Made by a program: the position numbers and the translations under genes
From: Sphingomonadales bacterium Ga0077557
GTDB lineage: Bacteria > Pseudomonadota > Alphaproteobacteria > Sphingomonadales > Sphingomonadaceae
Assembly: GCA_001464615.1 (NCBI GenBank)
Contig: LNFI01000032.1
Coordinates: 310,001-374,000 of the forward strand
DNA: 64,000 nt
Direction: 5' to 3'
Notes under the pieces: generated by a model
What the model saw: the letters and a program-made list of their open reading frames with translations, nothing else
Told to the model about the DNA's origin: nothing
The model's database searches: none
Shown here: piece by piece, positions 19,629-27,494 of the stretch
Layout: each line of letters starts with the position of its first letter
Numbering within the stretch: position 1 is the first letter of the stretch

Positions 19629-20290
19629 CTCGCATCGGCATTCTCGGCGGCTCGTTTAACCCGGCGCATCGCGGGCATCGCGCGATCAGCATGGCGGCGC
19701 TGGTTGCGCTTGATCTGGACGAGGTGTGGTGGCTCGTGTCACCCGGCAATCCCTTGAAGGATCACGCCAGCGATATGGCGGCCTTTGCGGTACGCTATGC
19801 ATCGGCGGTAAAGATGGCACGCCATGCCCCCATCAAGGTCAGCGCGATCGAGCAGCGACTCGGCACCCGCTACACCGTCGATACGCTCCACAAGCTGACC
19901 GCCCTTTATCCCAAAAAAAAGTTCATCTGGCTGATGGGCGGCGACAATCTTGCCCAGTTTCACCAGTGGCGCAGCTGGCGGGAAATCGCCAAGCAGGTTC
20001 CGATTGCGGTAATCGCCCGACCCGGCTATGAACAGGCTGCCCGCGCGGCCCCCGCGATGGGTTGGTTGCGGCGGTTCGTCCACCCCGCATATCAGGCATC
20101 TAGCTGGACGAGGTGGAGATTGCCGGCACTCGTGCTGTTGCGCTTTCGCCCTGATGAGACGTCGGCGACCCGGCTCAGAAAGGCCGATCCCGCCTGGCAG
20201 CGTCATTTTCTGCCGACCCATCCTGTTGTCCCTGAAACGTCAATTACCCCACCCCCATCCGGTGACGCGTCTGACGCGCCGCCATCTTAG
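19625..20290 (+). CDS. nadD: Nicotinate-nucleotide adenylyltransferase
   Basis: The 221-residue enzyme transfers AMP from ATP to nicotinate mononucleotide, the penultimate step of NAD synthesis. The nucleotidyltransferase signature GILGGSFNPAHRGHR sits at residues 5-19, and the second motif is LRFRPDETSATRLRK (normally ISSTxIR; here SATRLR). FIWLMGGDNLAQFHQWR is NadD-specific. The start overlaps the toxin stop by four bases, and rsfS follows after eight. The C-terminal tail is Pro/Ser-rich. The gene is normally essential, so its tight coupling to a toxin gene is notable. Confidence 0.94.
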   Translation: MTRIGILGGSFNPAHRGHRAISMAALVALDLDEVWWLVSPGNPLKDHASDMAAFAVRYASAVKMARHAPIKVSAIEQRLGTRYTVDTLHKLTALYPKKKFIWLMGGDNLAQFHQWRSWREIAKQVPIAVIARPGYEQAARAAPAMGWLRRFVHPAYQASSWTRWRLPALVLLRFRPDETSATRLRKADPAWQRHFLPTHPVVPETSITPPPSGDASDAPPS

Positions 20291-20298
20291 GAGCTCCC

Positions 20299-20706
20299 TT
20301 GGCCTCATCCCCGCAAAGCTATCGTTCGTCCGACACGGACCGTGTCGAGGCGCTGCATCAACTTGTCCTCGCGTCGCTCGACGATGATCAGGCGGTCGAA
20401 ACCGTCTCGATCCCGCTTGCCGGTAAGAGCAGCATCGCCGATCACATGGTGATCGCCAGCGGTCGTTCGACCCGGCAGGTCGCGTCGATGGCGCATAAGT
20501 TGACCGAGAAGATCAAGGCCGAATTTGGCCGCAGCGCGCGGATCGAAGGTTTGCCCACCGCCGATTGGGTGCTGATCGATGCCGGCGACGTCATCATCCA
20601 CTTGTTCCGCCCCGAAGTGCGCAGCTTTTATAATCTGGAACGGATGTGGGCCTTTGGTGATGCGCCCGTCGCCGTGCCCGATCCCGAACCGACGCCTGAC
20701 GCCTGA
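20299..20706 (+). CDS. rsfS: Ribosomal silencing factor RsfS
   Basis: The 135-residue protein contains the RsfS/Iojap domain: SIADHMVIASGRSTRQVASMA, GLPTADWVLIDAGDVIIHLFRPEVRSFYNLERMW. RsfS binds uL14 and blocks joining of the ribosomal subunits during starvation. The start is a TTG at 20299 supported by AGGAG eight bases earlier. Order nadD-rsfS-rlmH is standard in bacteria. About 15 N-terminal residues precede the conserved domain. Confidence 0.93.
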   Translation: MASSPQSYRSSDTDRVEALHQLVLASLDDDQAVETVSIPLAGKSSIADHMVIASGRSTRQVASMAHKLTEKIKAEFGRSARIEGLPTADWVLIDAGDVIIHLFRPEVRSFYNLERMWAFGDAPVAVPDPEPTPDA

Positions 20707-20712
20707 TTCGTC

Positions 20713-21135
20713 TTGCTGCTCCACATCGTCGCGCGCGGGCGGATCGGGCGCAGCCCTGAAGCCGATCTGGTCGCGCGCTATGTGAAGCGGCTGGCCTGGC
20801 CGGTTCGGATCACTGAACTGCCCGATCAAGGCGGGCGCATGCCACCGATTGAGCCGCAAACGCGGCTCGTGCTGCTCGATGAAACCGGGGAGGCGATGGG
20901 ATCAATGGCCTTTGCCACCATACTTGGCCGCTGGCGCGACGACGGTGTCCGTGAAGCGCGTTTCATGATCGGCGCGGCGGATGGTTTTGACGATGCTGCG
21001 CGCGCCCAGGCCGATCTGCTGTTTTCCTTTGGACGCGCGACCTGGCCACATCTGCTGGCGCGGGTGATGCTCGCTGAACAATTGTGGCGCGCGACCAGCA
21101 TCCTTGCCAATCACCCCTATCACCGCGAAGGATAG
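20713..21135 (+). CDS. rlmH: 23S rRNA pseudouridine-1915 N3-methyltransferase RlmH
   Basis: The 140-residue SPOUT methyltransferase methylates pseudouridine 1915 in helix 69 of 23S rRNA. Signature segments are LLDETGEAMGSMAFA, FMIGAADGFDDAARAQAD (the SAM-binding knot), and the C-terminal LLARVMLAEQLWRATSILANHPYHRE, which is almost invariant. The start is a TTG at 20713 giving MLLHIVARGR. It follows rsfS by six bases and precedes the EnvC-like gene by five. Confidence 0.95.
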   Translation: MLLHIVARGRIGRSPEADLVARYVKRLAWPVRITELPDQGGRMPPIEPQTRLVLLDETGEAMGSMAFATILGRWRDDGVREARFMIGAADGFDDAARAQADLLFSFGRATWPHLLARVMLAEQLWRATSILANHPYHREG

Positions 21136-21140
21136 TGGCG

Positions 21141-22340
21141 ATGCGGCGCACCCCTTTCTGTTCTTCAGCGCTGCTGGCGGTGAGCGTGTTTGCCGGTACG
21201 CTGGCAGCGCAGTCGCCCGGTGACGGTATTGCCGCTGATCGCGATCGGCTGATCGAGGCGAAGGCGCAATCAGCCGCCGCCCAAGCCCGCGCGGCCCAGC
21301 TCGAACGCGCCGCCGCTGCCGAACGCGACGAGGCGCGCAAGGCACGCGCGCAGGAAGCGGCCGTCGCCGCCCGGATCCAGCGCGCTGAAGCCGATATTGC
21401 CGCAGCGCAGGCGCGGATCACGATTATTCGCCGTTTGATCGGCGGCCAGCGGGCGCGGCTGGCGGAAAAGCAGGGGCCGGTGGCGCGGCTGCTGGCGGCC
21501 CTCCAGTCGCTGGCGCGGCGGCCGGTGGTGATCAGCCTTGTGCAGCCTGGATCCGTCAATGATCTTGTCCATGTCCGCGCGGTGCTGGGTAGCGTGATGC
21601 CGCTGGTTAAAGTGCGCACGGCTGATGTCCGGGCTGATCTGGCGCAAACCCGGCGGCTCCAGGCCGATGCCGCGCTGGCGGTCACGACGCTGGACGGAAG
21701 CCGCCGCCGCTTGGAGGCGGAACGGCTTTCATTAACTCGGCTAGAGGCCGAACATCGGCTGAAGTCGCGCGCGCTTGGCCGCGATGCTCTGTTTGAATCG
21801 GATCGCGCGATTGCGCTGGGCGAACGCGCGCGCGACATTGTCGATCTGATGGATCAGCTGGGGAACCAGGCCGAAACGCGGGCGGCGCTTGAATCGCTGC
21901 CGGGGCCATTGCCCCGCCCCCCGCGCCCCGGTGAGGTGGCGTCGCCGATCGATACAATTTCCTGGTCACGCGATGCGCCGCCTTACCGATTGCCAGTCGA
22001 TGGCAAGGTGGTGACCGGGCTTGGCGAGATTTCGGATGCCGGCGTGCGATCACGCGGATTGACGATCGAGACGGCGTCGGCGGCGCAAGTGATTGCGCCA
22101 GCCGCCGGGCGGATCGTGTTTGCGCGGCGCTTTCGCGATTATGGGATGGTGGTGATCATCGATCATGGCGGTAGCTGGACTTCGCTGATCGCTAATTTGG
22201 GCAGCGTTTCAGTCGCGGTTGGTGACCGGGTGGGGCAGGGGACGCCGATCGGTCGGGCGGTGAGCGGTGATGCGCCACGCGTGACGATCGAGCTGCGCCG
22301 CAAGGATCGCGCGATCGACATGACCGGCTTGCTCGGATGA
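21141..22340 (+). CDS. EnvC/M23-family murein hydrolase activator
   Basis: The 399-residue product starts at an ATG just after rlmH, with GAAGGA in front. It has a signal peptide (MRRTPFCSSALLAVSVFAGT), a long Ala/Arg/Glu-rich coiled coil (about residues 35-240) and a C-terminal LytM (M23) domain (about 285-399) with LPVDGKVVTGLGEISDAGV and IIDHGGSWTSLIANLG. EnvC-type proteins activate amidases for septal peptidoglycan splitting. In true M23 peptidases the zinc ligands are HxxxD and HxH. Here they are not intact (GLGEISD, and IDHGG without the HxH), so it is probably an activator rather than a peptidase. ctpA follows. Confidence 0.85.
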   Translation: MRRTPFCSSALLAVSVFAGTLAAQSPGDGIAADRDRLIEAKAQSAAAQARAAQLERAAAAERDEARKARAQEAAVAARIQRAEADIAAAQARITIIRRLIGGQRARLAEKQGPVARLLAALQSLARRPVVISLVQPGSVNDLVHVRAVLGSVMPLVKVRTADVRADLAQTRRLQADAALAVTTLDGSRRRLEAERLSLTRLEAEHRLKSRALGRDALFESDRAIALGERARDIVDLMDQLGNQAETRAALESLPGPLPRPPRPGEVASPIDTISWSRDAPPYRLPVDGKVVTGLGEISDAGVRSRGLTIETASAAQVIAPAAGRIVFARRFRDYGMVVIIDHGGSWTSLIANLGSVSVAVGDRVGQGTPIGRAVSGDAPRVTIELRRKDRAIDMTGLLG

Positions 22341-22442
22341 TAGCCGTCAAGCCCCGGTTCAGCTGCGAACGGCTTTGATCCGCCGTCAATTCCCGCTACA
22401 TTAGCCTCTCTTCACTGTCACAGATCCGAAAGTTCAGCGTTC

Positions 22443-23825
22443 ATGGCCCGTCCCCTGCTCCAGGCTACCGCGATTGTCGCTGCTCTTGCCATGGTGCCCG
22501 TCGCCACCGGGGCGATGGCGCAGGTCGATACCGATACCTATCGCGAACTCGATCAGTTCATGGACGTCTATAATCTGATCCGCGCCAATTATGTCGACAA
22601 GGTCGACAACAAGGTGCTGGTGAAGGGCGCGATCGAAGGGATGCTGGCCGCGCTTGATCCGCATAGTTCCTTTGCCGATGGGGTCGATTTCGAGAATCTG
22701 CGGATCCAGACCGAGGGCAATTATGGCGGGCTTGGCCTGTCGGTCACGCAGGAGGACGGTGCGGTCAAGGTGATCGCCCCGCAGGAAGATACCCCAGCCT
22801 TCCGGGCTGGCATCAAATCGGGCGATTACATCACCCGGCTAAACGGCAAATTGCTTTATGGGCTGACGCTCGACGAAGCGATCAGCGAGATGCGCGGCAA
22901 GCCCGGCACGCGATTGTCGATCACGATCGTCCGGCGGGGGCGTGACAAGCCAATCGAATTGTCGCTGGTGCGCGAGATCATCGTCCAGAAGCCCGTAAAA
23001 TGGGAAGTGAAGGGCGATATCGGCATCATCAATATCAACACCTTTTCAGACCGGACCGGCGATTATACGCGCGACGCGATCATCCAGATCCGCAAGCAAC
23101 TCGGTCATGATCCGCTGGGCTATATTGTCGATCTGCGCGACAATGGCGGCGGGTTGTTGAACGAGGCGATCAGCGTTTCGGATACCTTCCTTGATCACGG
23201 CGAGATCGTCTCGCAGCGCGGTCGGGAGAAGGAAGATATCCAGCGTTATTATGCCCGGCCCGGCGACGCGACCAACGGTTTGCCCGTTGTCGTGCTGGTC
23301 AATTCAGGCACCGCGTCGGCGTCCGAAATCGTTGCAGGCGCGCTGCAGGATCAGCATCGCGGGCTGATTCTGGGCGAGCGTAGTTTTGGCAAGGGTTCGG
23401 TCCAGTCCTTGCTGAAGCTTGGGCCTAGAACTGAGGTTCGGCTGACGACGGCACGCTATTTCACGCCGTCGGGCCGATCGGTGCAGGAAGGCGGCATCGA
23501 TCCCGATGTGCTCGTGCCGCAGATCAGCGATGCCGATTACAAGACGCGCCCAGTGTTCCGCGAAGATGATCTGCGTCGCCACCTGATCAACGAAGCCAAG
23601 GTCGACAACAAGGTGCTGGAGGAAGATACCAAGCTCGATCCCCGATTCTCGGCCACGCCTGAAGAGCTGAAAAAGCGCAAAATTGACGATTTCCAGCTTT
23701 ATTACGCGCTGCAGACGATCGCGCGATTGGGCGGCGCGCAGCAAGTGGCGGCGATCAACCGGGTGGGTACGCCCAATCCGCAACCGATCGACCCGGAAAC
23801 GCCACCGGTCCCCAAGCCGAACTGA
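22443..23825 (+). CDS. ctpA: Carboxy-terminal processing protease (S41)
   Basis: This 460-residue periplasmic or membrane-anchored serine protease has an N-terminal signal (MARPLLQATAIVAALAMVPV), a PDZ domain (about residues 90-170, GGLGLSVTQEDGAVKVIAPQ) and an S41 catalytic domain. The catalytic Ser lies in VNSGTASASEIVAGAL and the catalytic Lys in ERSFGKGSVQS. Substrates in relatives include peptidoglycan hydrolases, fitting the EnvC-like neighbour. The C-terminal 80 residues are charged, then Pro-rich. It is followed by dsbB after five bases, implying co-transcription. Confidence 0.94.
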   Translation: MARPLLQATAIVAALAMVPVATGAMAQVDTDTYRELDQFMDVYNLIRANYVDKVDNKVLVKGAIEGMLAALDPHSSFADGVDFENLRIQTEGNYGGLGLSVTQEDGAVKVIAPQEDTPAFRAGIKSGDYITRLNGKLLYGLTLDEAISEMRGKPGTRLSITIVRRGRDKPIELSLVREIIVQKPVKWEVKGDIGIININTFSDRTGDYTRDAIIQIRKQLGHDPLGYIVDLRDNGGGLLNEAISVSDTFLDHGEIVSQRGREKEDIQRYYARPGDATNGLPVVVLVNSGTASASEIVAGALQDQHRGLILGERSFGKGSVQSLLKLGPRTEVRLTTARYFTPSGRSVQEGGIDPDVLVPQISDADYKTRPVFREDDLRRHLINEAKVDNKVLEEDTKLDPRFSATPEELKKRKIDDFQLYYALQTIARLGGAQQVAAINRVGTPNPQPIDPETPPVPKPN

Positions 23826-23830
23826 TCGCG

Positions 23831-24319
23831 ATGCTGGCTGGCTCTTTTCGCGCAGCCCGTTGGGCGGGGTTGTTGCTGCCGCTGGCGCTGATGGCGGGCG
23901 CCTGGGGTTCGCAGTTATTCGGCGGGCTGATCCCCTGCGAAATGTGCCATTGGCAGCGCTGGCCGCATTATGCCGCGATCCTGCTGGCGACGCTCGGCTT
24001 TGTCCTGCCCAACGACGGTACCAGGAAGGTGGCGATCGCACTTGCTGCGCTGGCGATCATCACCAGCGGGGCGATTGGGGTGTTTCATGCCGGCGTTGAA
24101 TATCATTGGTGGCCGGGCATCACCGCCTGTGCGCTGCCGCCAGCCAGCGGCGGCACGGCTGATGAGATGCTTGCCCGGATCATGAATACACCCGTGATTG
24201 CCTGCGATGTGCCGCAATGGAGCTTGGCCGGCATTTCGCTGGCTGGTTTCAATGCGCTCTTTTCGATCGGTGGCGGCGTTGCCATATTGTTGTTGTTGCT
24301 CAGGAGGCAAAGCGCGTGA
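23831..24319 (+). CDS. dsbB: DsbB-family disulfide oxidoreductase
   Basis: The 162-residue protein has four transmembrane helices and the DsbB thiol pair CEMC near residue 36 (IPCEMCHWQRWPHY). A second Cys pair lies in the second periplasmic loop (WPGITACALPP and PVIACDVPQWSLAGISLAGFN). DsbB oxidises DsbA and passes electrons to ubiquinone in the inner membrane. The next gene makes ubiquinone (coq7) and overlaps it as GTGA, a pairing found in many alphaproteobacteria. The second pair is spaced more widely than in E. coli, as usual in this group. Confidence 0.88.
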   Translation: MLAGSFRAARWAGLLLPLALMAGAWGSQLFGGLIPCEMCHWQRWPHYAAILLATLGFVLPNDGTRKVAIALAALAIITSGAIGVFHAGVEYHWWPGITACALPPASGGTADEMLARIMNTPVIACDVPQWSLAGISLAGFNALFSIGGGVAILLLLLRRQSA

Positions 24320-24852
24320 CCCAGTGGAAGCCAGGCGATCCCCGGCGCCGGACCCAATCGATGATCCGCGTCAACCAGGCTGGCGAATATGGCGCGAGCC
24401 GGATCTATGCCGGGCAGCTGGCGGTGATGGGCGATCGCGGACCCGTGGCGCGGGCCATTGCCGGCATGGCAGTGCAGGAAGAGCGCCACCGGGCATTTTT
24501 CGATCAGATGATGGCACAGCGCGGTGTGCGCCCGACGGTGCTCCAGCCATTTTGGGATGTCGCTGGCTTTGCGCTTGGGGCGGTTACGGCGGCGCTCGGA
24601 CCGGCAGCGGCGATGGCTTGTACGGTCGCGGTCGAAACCGAAATCGACAAACATTATGCCGAACAGCTTGAAGCGCTGGGCGAAGATGATCCTGAATTGT
24701 CGACCGCCATCGCCGATTTTCAGGCCGATGAAGTCGAACACCGCGAAACCGCGCTTGCCAGCGGCGCAGAAAGCGCGCCCGCCTATCCTGTGCTGACGGG
24801 GTTGATTCGAATGGGTTGCCGCGTGGCCATTGCGACTGCAAAGCGAATTTAA
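24316..24852 (+). CDS. coq7: 2-polyprenyl-3-methyl-6-methoxy-1,4-benzoquinol hydroxylase (Coq7)
   Basis: The start is a GTG overlapping the dsbB stop, giving 178 residues. This ferritin-like di-iron enzyme carries out the C6 (demethoxyubiquinone) hydroxylation of ubiquinone. Iron ligands are visible in two repeats: E in NQAGEYGASRIYAGQ with EERHR, and E in AVETEIDKHY with DEVEHRE. The length matches alphaproteobacterial Coq7. With ubiG at 4 kb, the window holds two steps of the pathway. Confidence 0.93.
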   Translation: MTQWKPGDPRRRTQSMIRVNQAGEYGASRIYAGQLAVMGDRGPVARAIAGMAVQEERHRAFFDQMMAQRGVRPTVLQPFWDVAGFALGAVTAALGPAAAMACTVAVETEIDKHYAEQLEALGEDDPELSTAIADFQADEVEHRETALASGAESAPAYPVLTGLIRMGCRVAIATAKRI

Positions 24853-24903
24853 GGGAGACCCGTTCCGGCTTGGTCGGCGGGCAGGGTGAAGGAGATTTTT
24901 CCA

Positions 24904-25377
24904 ATGGTGAAGCATCCGCAACGGGCGTTGATGGCGACCATAACGCTGCTGTTCGCCCCATCGATGCTATCAGCGCAGACGACGGTCGTCTTGCCGCAGC
25001 GCCCGGGGCCGATCAAAAACGCCCCGGCCAATGATGTGCCCGATGCGCCCGTCAACGGCATCACCTATCTTTATACGGCGACGCAAAAATGCCCGACCGA
25101 TTCGGATGGCAATGAAATTACCGTGTGCATCCGGGCCAACCCGGGCGATCAGTTCCGCATCCCCAAGGATTTGCGCCCCAACAGCCTGAAACCCGAATAT
25201 CGCGCCTGGGCCCTACGCGGTGCGGAGACCGTCGCCGAGGTGGGCGCGGCTGGGTTTAACGATTGCAGCGCCAGCGGGGCCAGCGGGGCTTCAGGCTGTA
25301 TCGGGCAAGCGTTCGACCAGGCGCGGCGCGAAAACAGGGATCGCAAGGCAGCCGCCAAGGCGAACGGTCCAAAATAA
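24904..25377 (+). CDS. Secreted hypothetical protein
   Basis: This 157-residue protein starts at an ATG with GAAGGAG upstream and has a signal peptide (MVKHPQRALMATITLLFAPS, cleavage near LSAQ). The mature part contains KCPTDSDGNEITVCIR (two Cys, likely a disulfide), FRIPKDLRPNSLKPEYRAWA, and a later CSASGASGASGC pair. I recognise the pattern from sphingomonad secreted proteins of unknown function but can assign no activity. It follows coq7 by 51 bases on the same strand. Confidence 0.6.
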   Translation: MVKHPQRALMATITLLFAPSMLSAQTTVVLPQRPGPIKNAPANDVPDAPVNGITYLYTATQKCPTDSDGNEITVCIRANPGDQFRIPKDLRPNSLKPEYRAWALRGAETVAEVGAAGFNDCSASGASGASGCIGQAFDQARRENRDRKAAAKANGPK

Positions 25378-25415
25378 ACGCGTCACCGACACCTAGTTTA
25401 AAGCCGGGGGGCATC

Positions 25416-25928
25416 ATGGCGACGATCGCGACGACCAGGGCTAAACCGCCAAAACCGCTCACCGCCGATCGCTTTGAACAATTGCTCGCAGCGGGTACCA
25501 TAATATTACTGGCCTTTGTGGTCGTGGCGCTCGCCAAGGGCATGCCCTATTGGGGCAAGATTCCTGCCGCCGTTTGGGCGCATCTCAGCACGATGATCGT
25601 GGCGCTGGCGCTGACGCCAGTGATGCTGCTGCGGCGGCGCGGTGATCGTCCACACCGCGTATTGGGGACGATCTGGGTCGCCGCGATGCTGCTGTCGGCG
25701 CTGATCAGCTTTTCAGTGCGCAATGCCAATCATGGCAATTTCAGCTTCATCCATATCCTGTCGGCCTGGGTGGTGATCCAGGTGCCGTTTTTGTGGTGGT
25801 CGGCGCGCACGCACCGCGTTGCCCAGCACCGCGGCTCGGTGCGCGGCATGGTGCTGGGCGCATTGCTGATCGCGGGCTTTTTCACCTTTCCGTTCAATCG
25901 CATGCTGGGCCAATTTCTGTTCAGCTGA
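25416..25928 (+). CDS. DUF2306-like four-helix membrane protein
   Basis: The 170-residue protein, started at the ATG at 25416, has four predicted transmembrane helices (about residues 28-46, 54-75, 88-105 and 112-130, with a further hydrophobic C-terminal stretch). The segments AAVWAHLSTMIVALALTP, RPHRVLGTIWVAAM, FIHILSAWVVIQVP and RGMVLGALLIAGFFTF are in the style of DUF2306 (PF10067), with conserved His that could bind haem. No function is established. An inverted repeat (GCTGCC/GGCAGC) lies just after its stop, without a T run. Confidence 0.65.
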   Translation: MATIATTRAKPPKPLTADRFEQLLAAGTIILLAFVVVALAKGMPYWGKIPAAVWAHLSTMIVALALTPVMLLRRRGDRPHRVLGTIWVAAMLLSALISFSVRNANHGNFSFIHILSAWVVIQVPFLWWSARTHRVAQHRGSVRGMVLGALLIAGFFTFPFNRMLGQFLFS

Positions 25929-26045
25929 TGCGGCTGCCGATGCACTGGCAGCGGTGATGCAGGCGTCCCGACATTTGACTATAGCCGCATCGCGCGCGGC
26001 AGAAATCGCTTTCAATCTGCGGGCCGTTCGCGCAATCGCGGGACC

Positions 26046-26678
26046 ATGGTCGAACATATTCTTGGGCTGCTTGCCGGCTTTACCATCTGGGTGATTTCAA
26101 GCGGGGGCTATCTTGGCATCGTCTTGCTGATGGCGATTGAATCCGCGTGCATTCCATTGCCGTCGGAAATCATCATGCCCTTTGCTGGCTATCTGGTGTC
26201 GACGGGTCAGTTTAATCTGTATTTGGCGGCGACCGCAGGCGCGATTGGCTGCAATCTCGGGTCGATTCCGGCCTATGAAATCGGCAAGCGCGGCGGTCGC
26301 CCGGCATTTTTGCGCTGGGGCAAATATGTGCTGATCGGGCCCGGCGAGATCGACAAGGCGGACCGCTTCTTTGAACGCTATGGCAACAGCGCGGTGCTGA
26401 TCGGGCGGCTGCTGCCGGTGATCCGGTCGTTCATTGCCTTTCCAGCAGGTGTCGCGCGGATGCCGCTGGCGCGCTTCCATATCTATACCTTTATCGGGTC
26501 ATGGCCGTGGTGCTTCGGGCTGGCCTATGTCGGGATGGTGCTGGGCGATCAGTGGAATAACAGCCCCTGGATGAAGGCTGCATTCCACAGCGCCGATCTG
26601 CTGATCGGCGCTGTGATTGTCGTGACGGCCATCTGGTATATCCGCCACAAGCTGCGCGATTTAAAGCATCACAACTGA
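26046..26678 (+). CDS. DedA-family membrane protein
   Basis: The 210-residue protein matches the DedA/SNARE-associated family: ESACIPLPSEIIMPFAGYLV near the N-terminus, a Gly-rich segment GAIGCNLGSIPAYEIGKRGG, and RLLPVIRSFIAFPAGVARMP, followed by two C-terminal helices. DedA proteins are flippases or transporters for undecaprenyl phosphate or phospholipids and affect membrane-potential homeostasis. The conserved Glu and Arg residues are present. The 3' end overlaps the convergent DJ-1/PfpI gene by 10 bases. Confidence 0.88.
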   Translation: MVEHILGLLAGFTIWVISSGGYLGIVLLMAIESACIPLPSEIIMPFAGYLVSTGQFNLYLAATAGAIGCNLGSIPAYEIGKRGGRPAFLRWGKYVLIGPGEIDKADRFFERYGNSAVLIGRLLPVIRSFIAFPAGVARMPLARFHIYTFIGSWPWCFGLAYVGMVLGDQWNNSPWMKAAFHSADLLIGAVIVVTAIWYIRHKLRDLKHHN

Positions 26679-27367
26679 TCAAGCCGCGCAGCGGCGGCGG
26701 CCATGCGCTGGTCGCTATCGGTGCGGCGGTCCTTGGTTATTGCCTGATAGCGGGCCAGAATCTCAGGGCCTGCGCCGGTTGGGGAGCCTGCCGCAAAGGG
26801 CGGCGCGGGATCATATTCAAGCGATAGCTGGACGAGCCGTGCATGATCTTCGCCGCGGATCGCCGCCGTCAGCGCCAGCGCAAAATCAATCCCCGCCGTC
26901 ACCCCGCCGCCCGTCACGCGGTTGCGATCGAACACGATCCGTTCCTGCACCGGGATCGCCCCAAATCGCGCCAGCATCTGGTGGGATGCCCAGTGGGTGG
27001 TCGCGCGGTACCCCTGCAGCAATCCCGCTGCGCCCAGGATCAACGATCCGGTACATACGCTGGTGATCCATGCAGCGCCCGATGCTGCCTGACGGACCCA
27101 GTCCAGGGTCGCCGCATCCTCCACAGCATCGGCCGTCCCGAAGCCACCGGGGACGCACAGGATGTCGCAGGCGCGCGCATCAGCGAAACTGGCGGTCGGC
27201 AGCAGCGCAAAGCCGGCATCGGTCATCACTGGATCGCGATTGCCCGCGACCAAATCGATCGTGACATTGCCCAGCCGTGACAGCACCTGCGCCGGGCCAG
27301 TCAGATCGAGTTGGGTGACATCAGGGAAAAGCAGAAAAGCGATATGGATTGGGGCAAGGTCGGGCAT
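26669..27367 (-). CDS. DJ-1/PfpI-family protein (isonitrile-hydratase-like)
   Basis: The start is the ATG at 27367 (MPDLAPIHIAFLLFP), which has GGAGG in front, giving 232 residues. The fold is the flavodoxin-like DJ-1/PfpI domain; the nucleophilic Cys sits in WITSVCTGSLILGAAGLL and the supporting Glu/Asp region is FPDVTQLDLTGPAQVLS. RATTHWASHQMLARFG and RVTGGGVTAGIDFALAL match the isonitrile hydratase/AraC-associated subgroup without the DNA-binding domain. The reaction in this organism is not known. It converges on dedA and is upstream of the ABC transporter on the same strand, 127 bases from that gene's stop. Confidence 0.82.
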   Translation of the reverse strand: MPDLAPIHIAFLLFPDVTQLDLTGPAQVLSRLGNVTIDLVAGNRDPVMTDAGFALLPTASFADARACDILCVPGGFGTADAVEDAATLDWVRQAASGAAWITSVCTGSLILGAAGLLQGYRATTHWASHQMLARFGAIPVQERIVFDRNRVTGGGVTAGIDFALALTAAIRGEDHARLVQLSLEYDPAPPFAAGSPTGAGPEILARYQAITKDRRTDSDQRMAAAAARLDQL

Positions 27368-27494
27368 GCAAACCTCCATTGGGTTGAGGGATGCCCAGGC
27401 GATGCGGCGTTGATCGGCCTGCGCTCCCCGGTGGTGCTCCACCTGATCGCCAGTTACGCAAGCCGAACGAGTTTACTGACTATTGGGCTGCTGC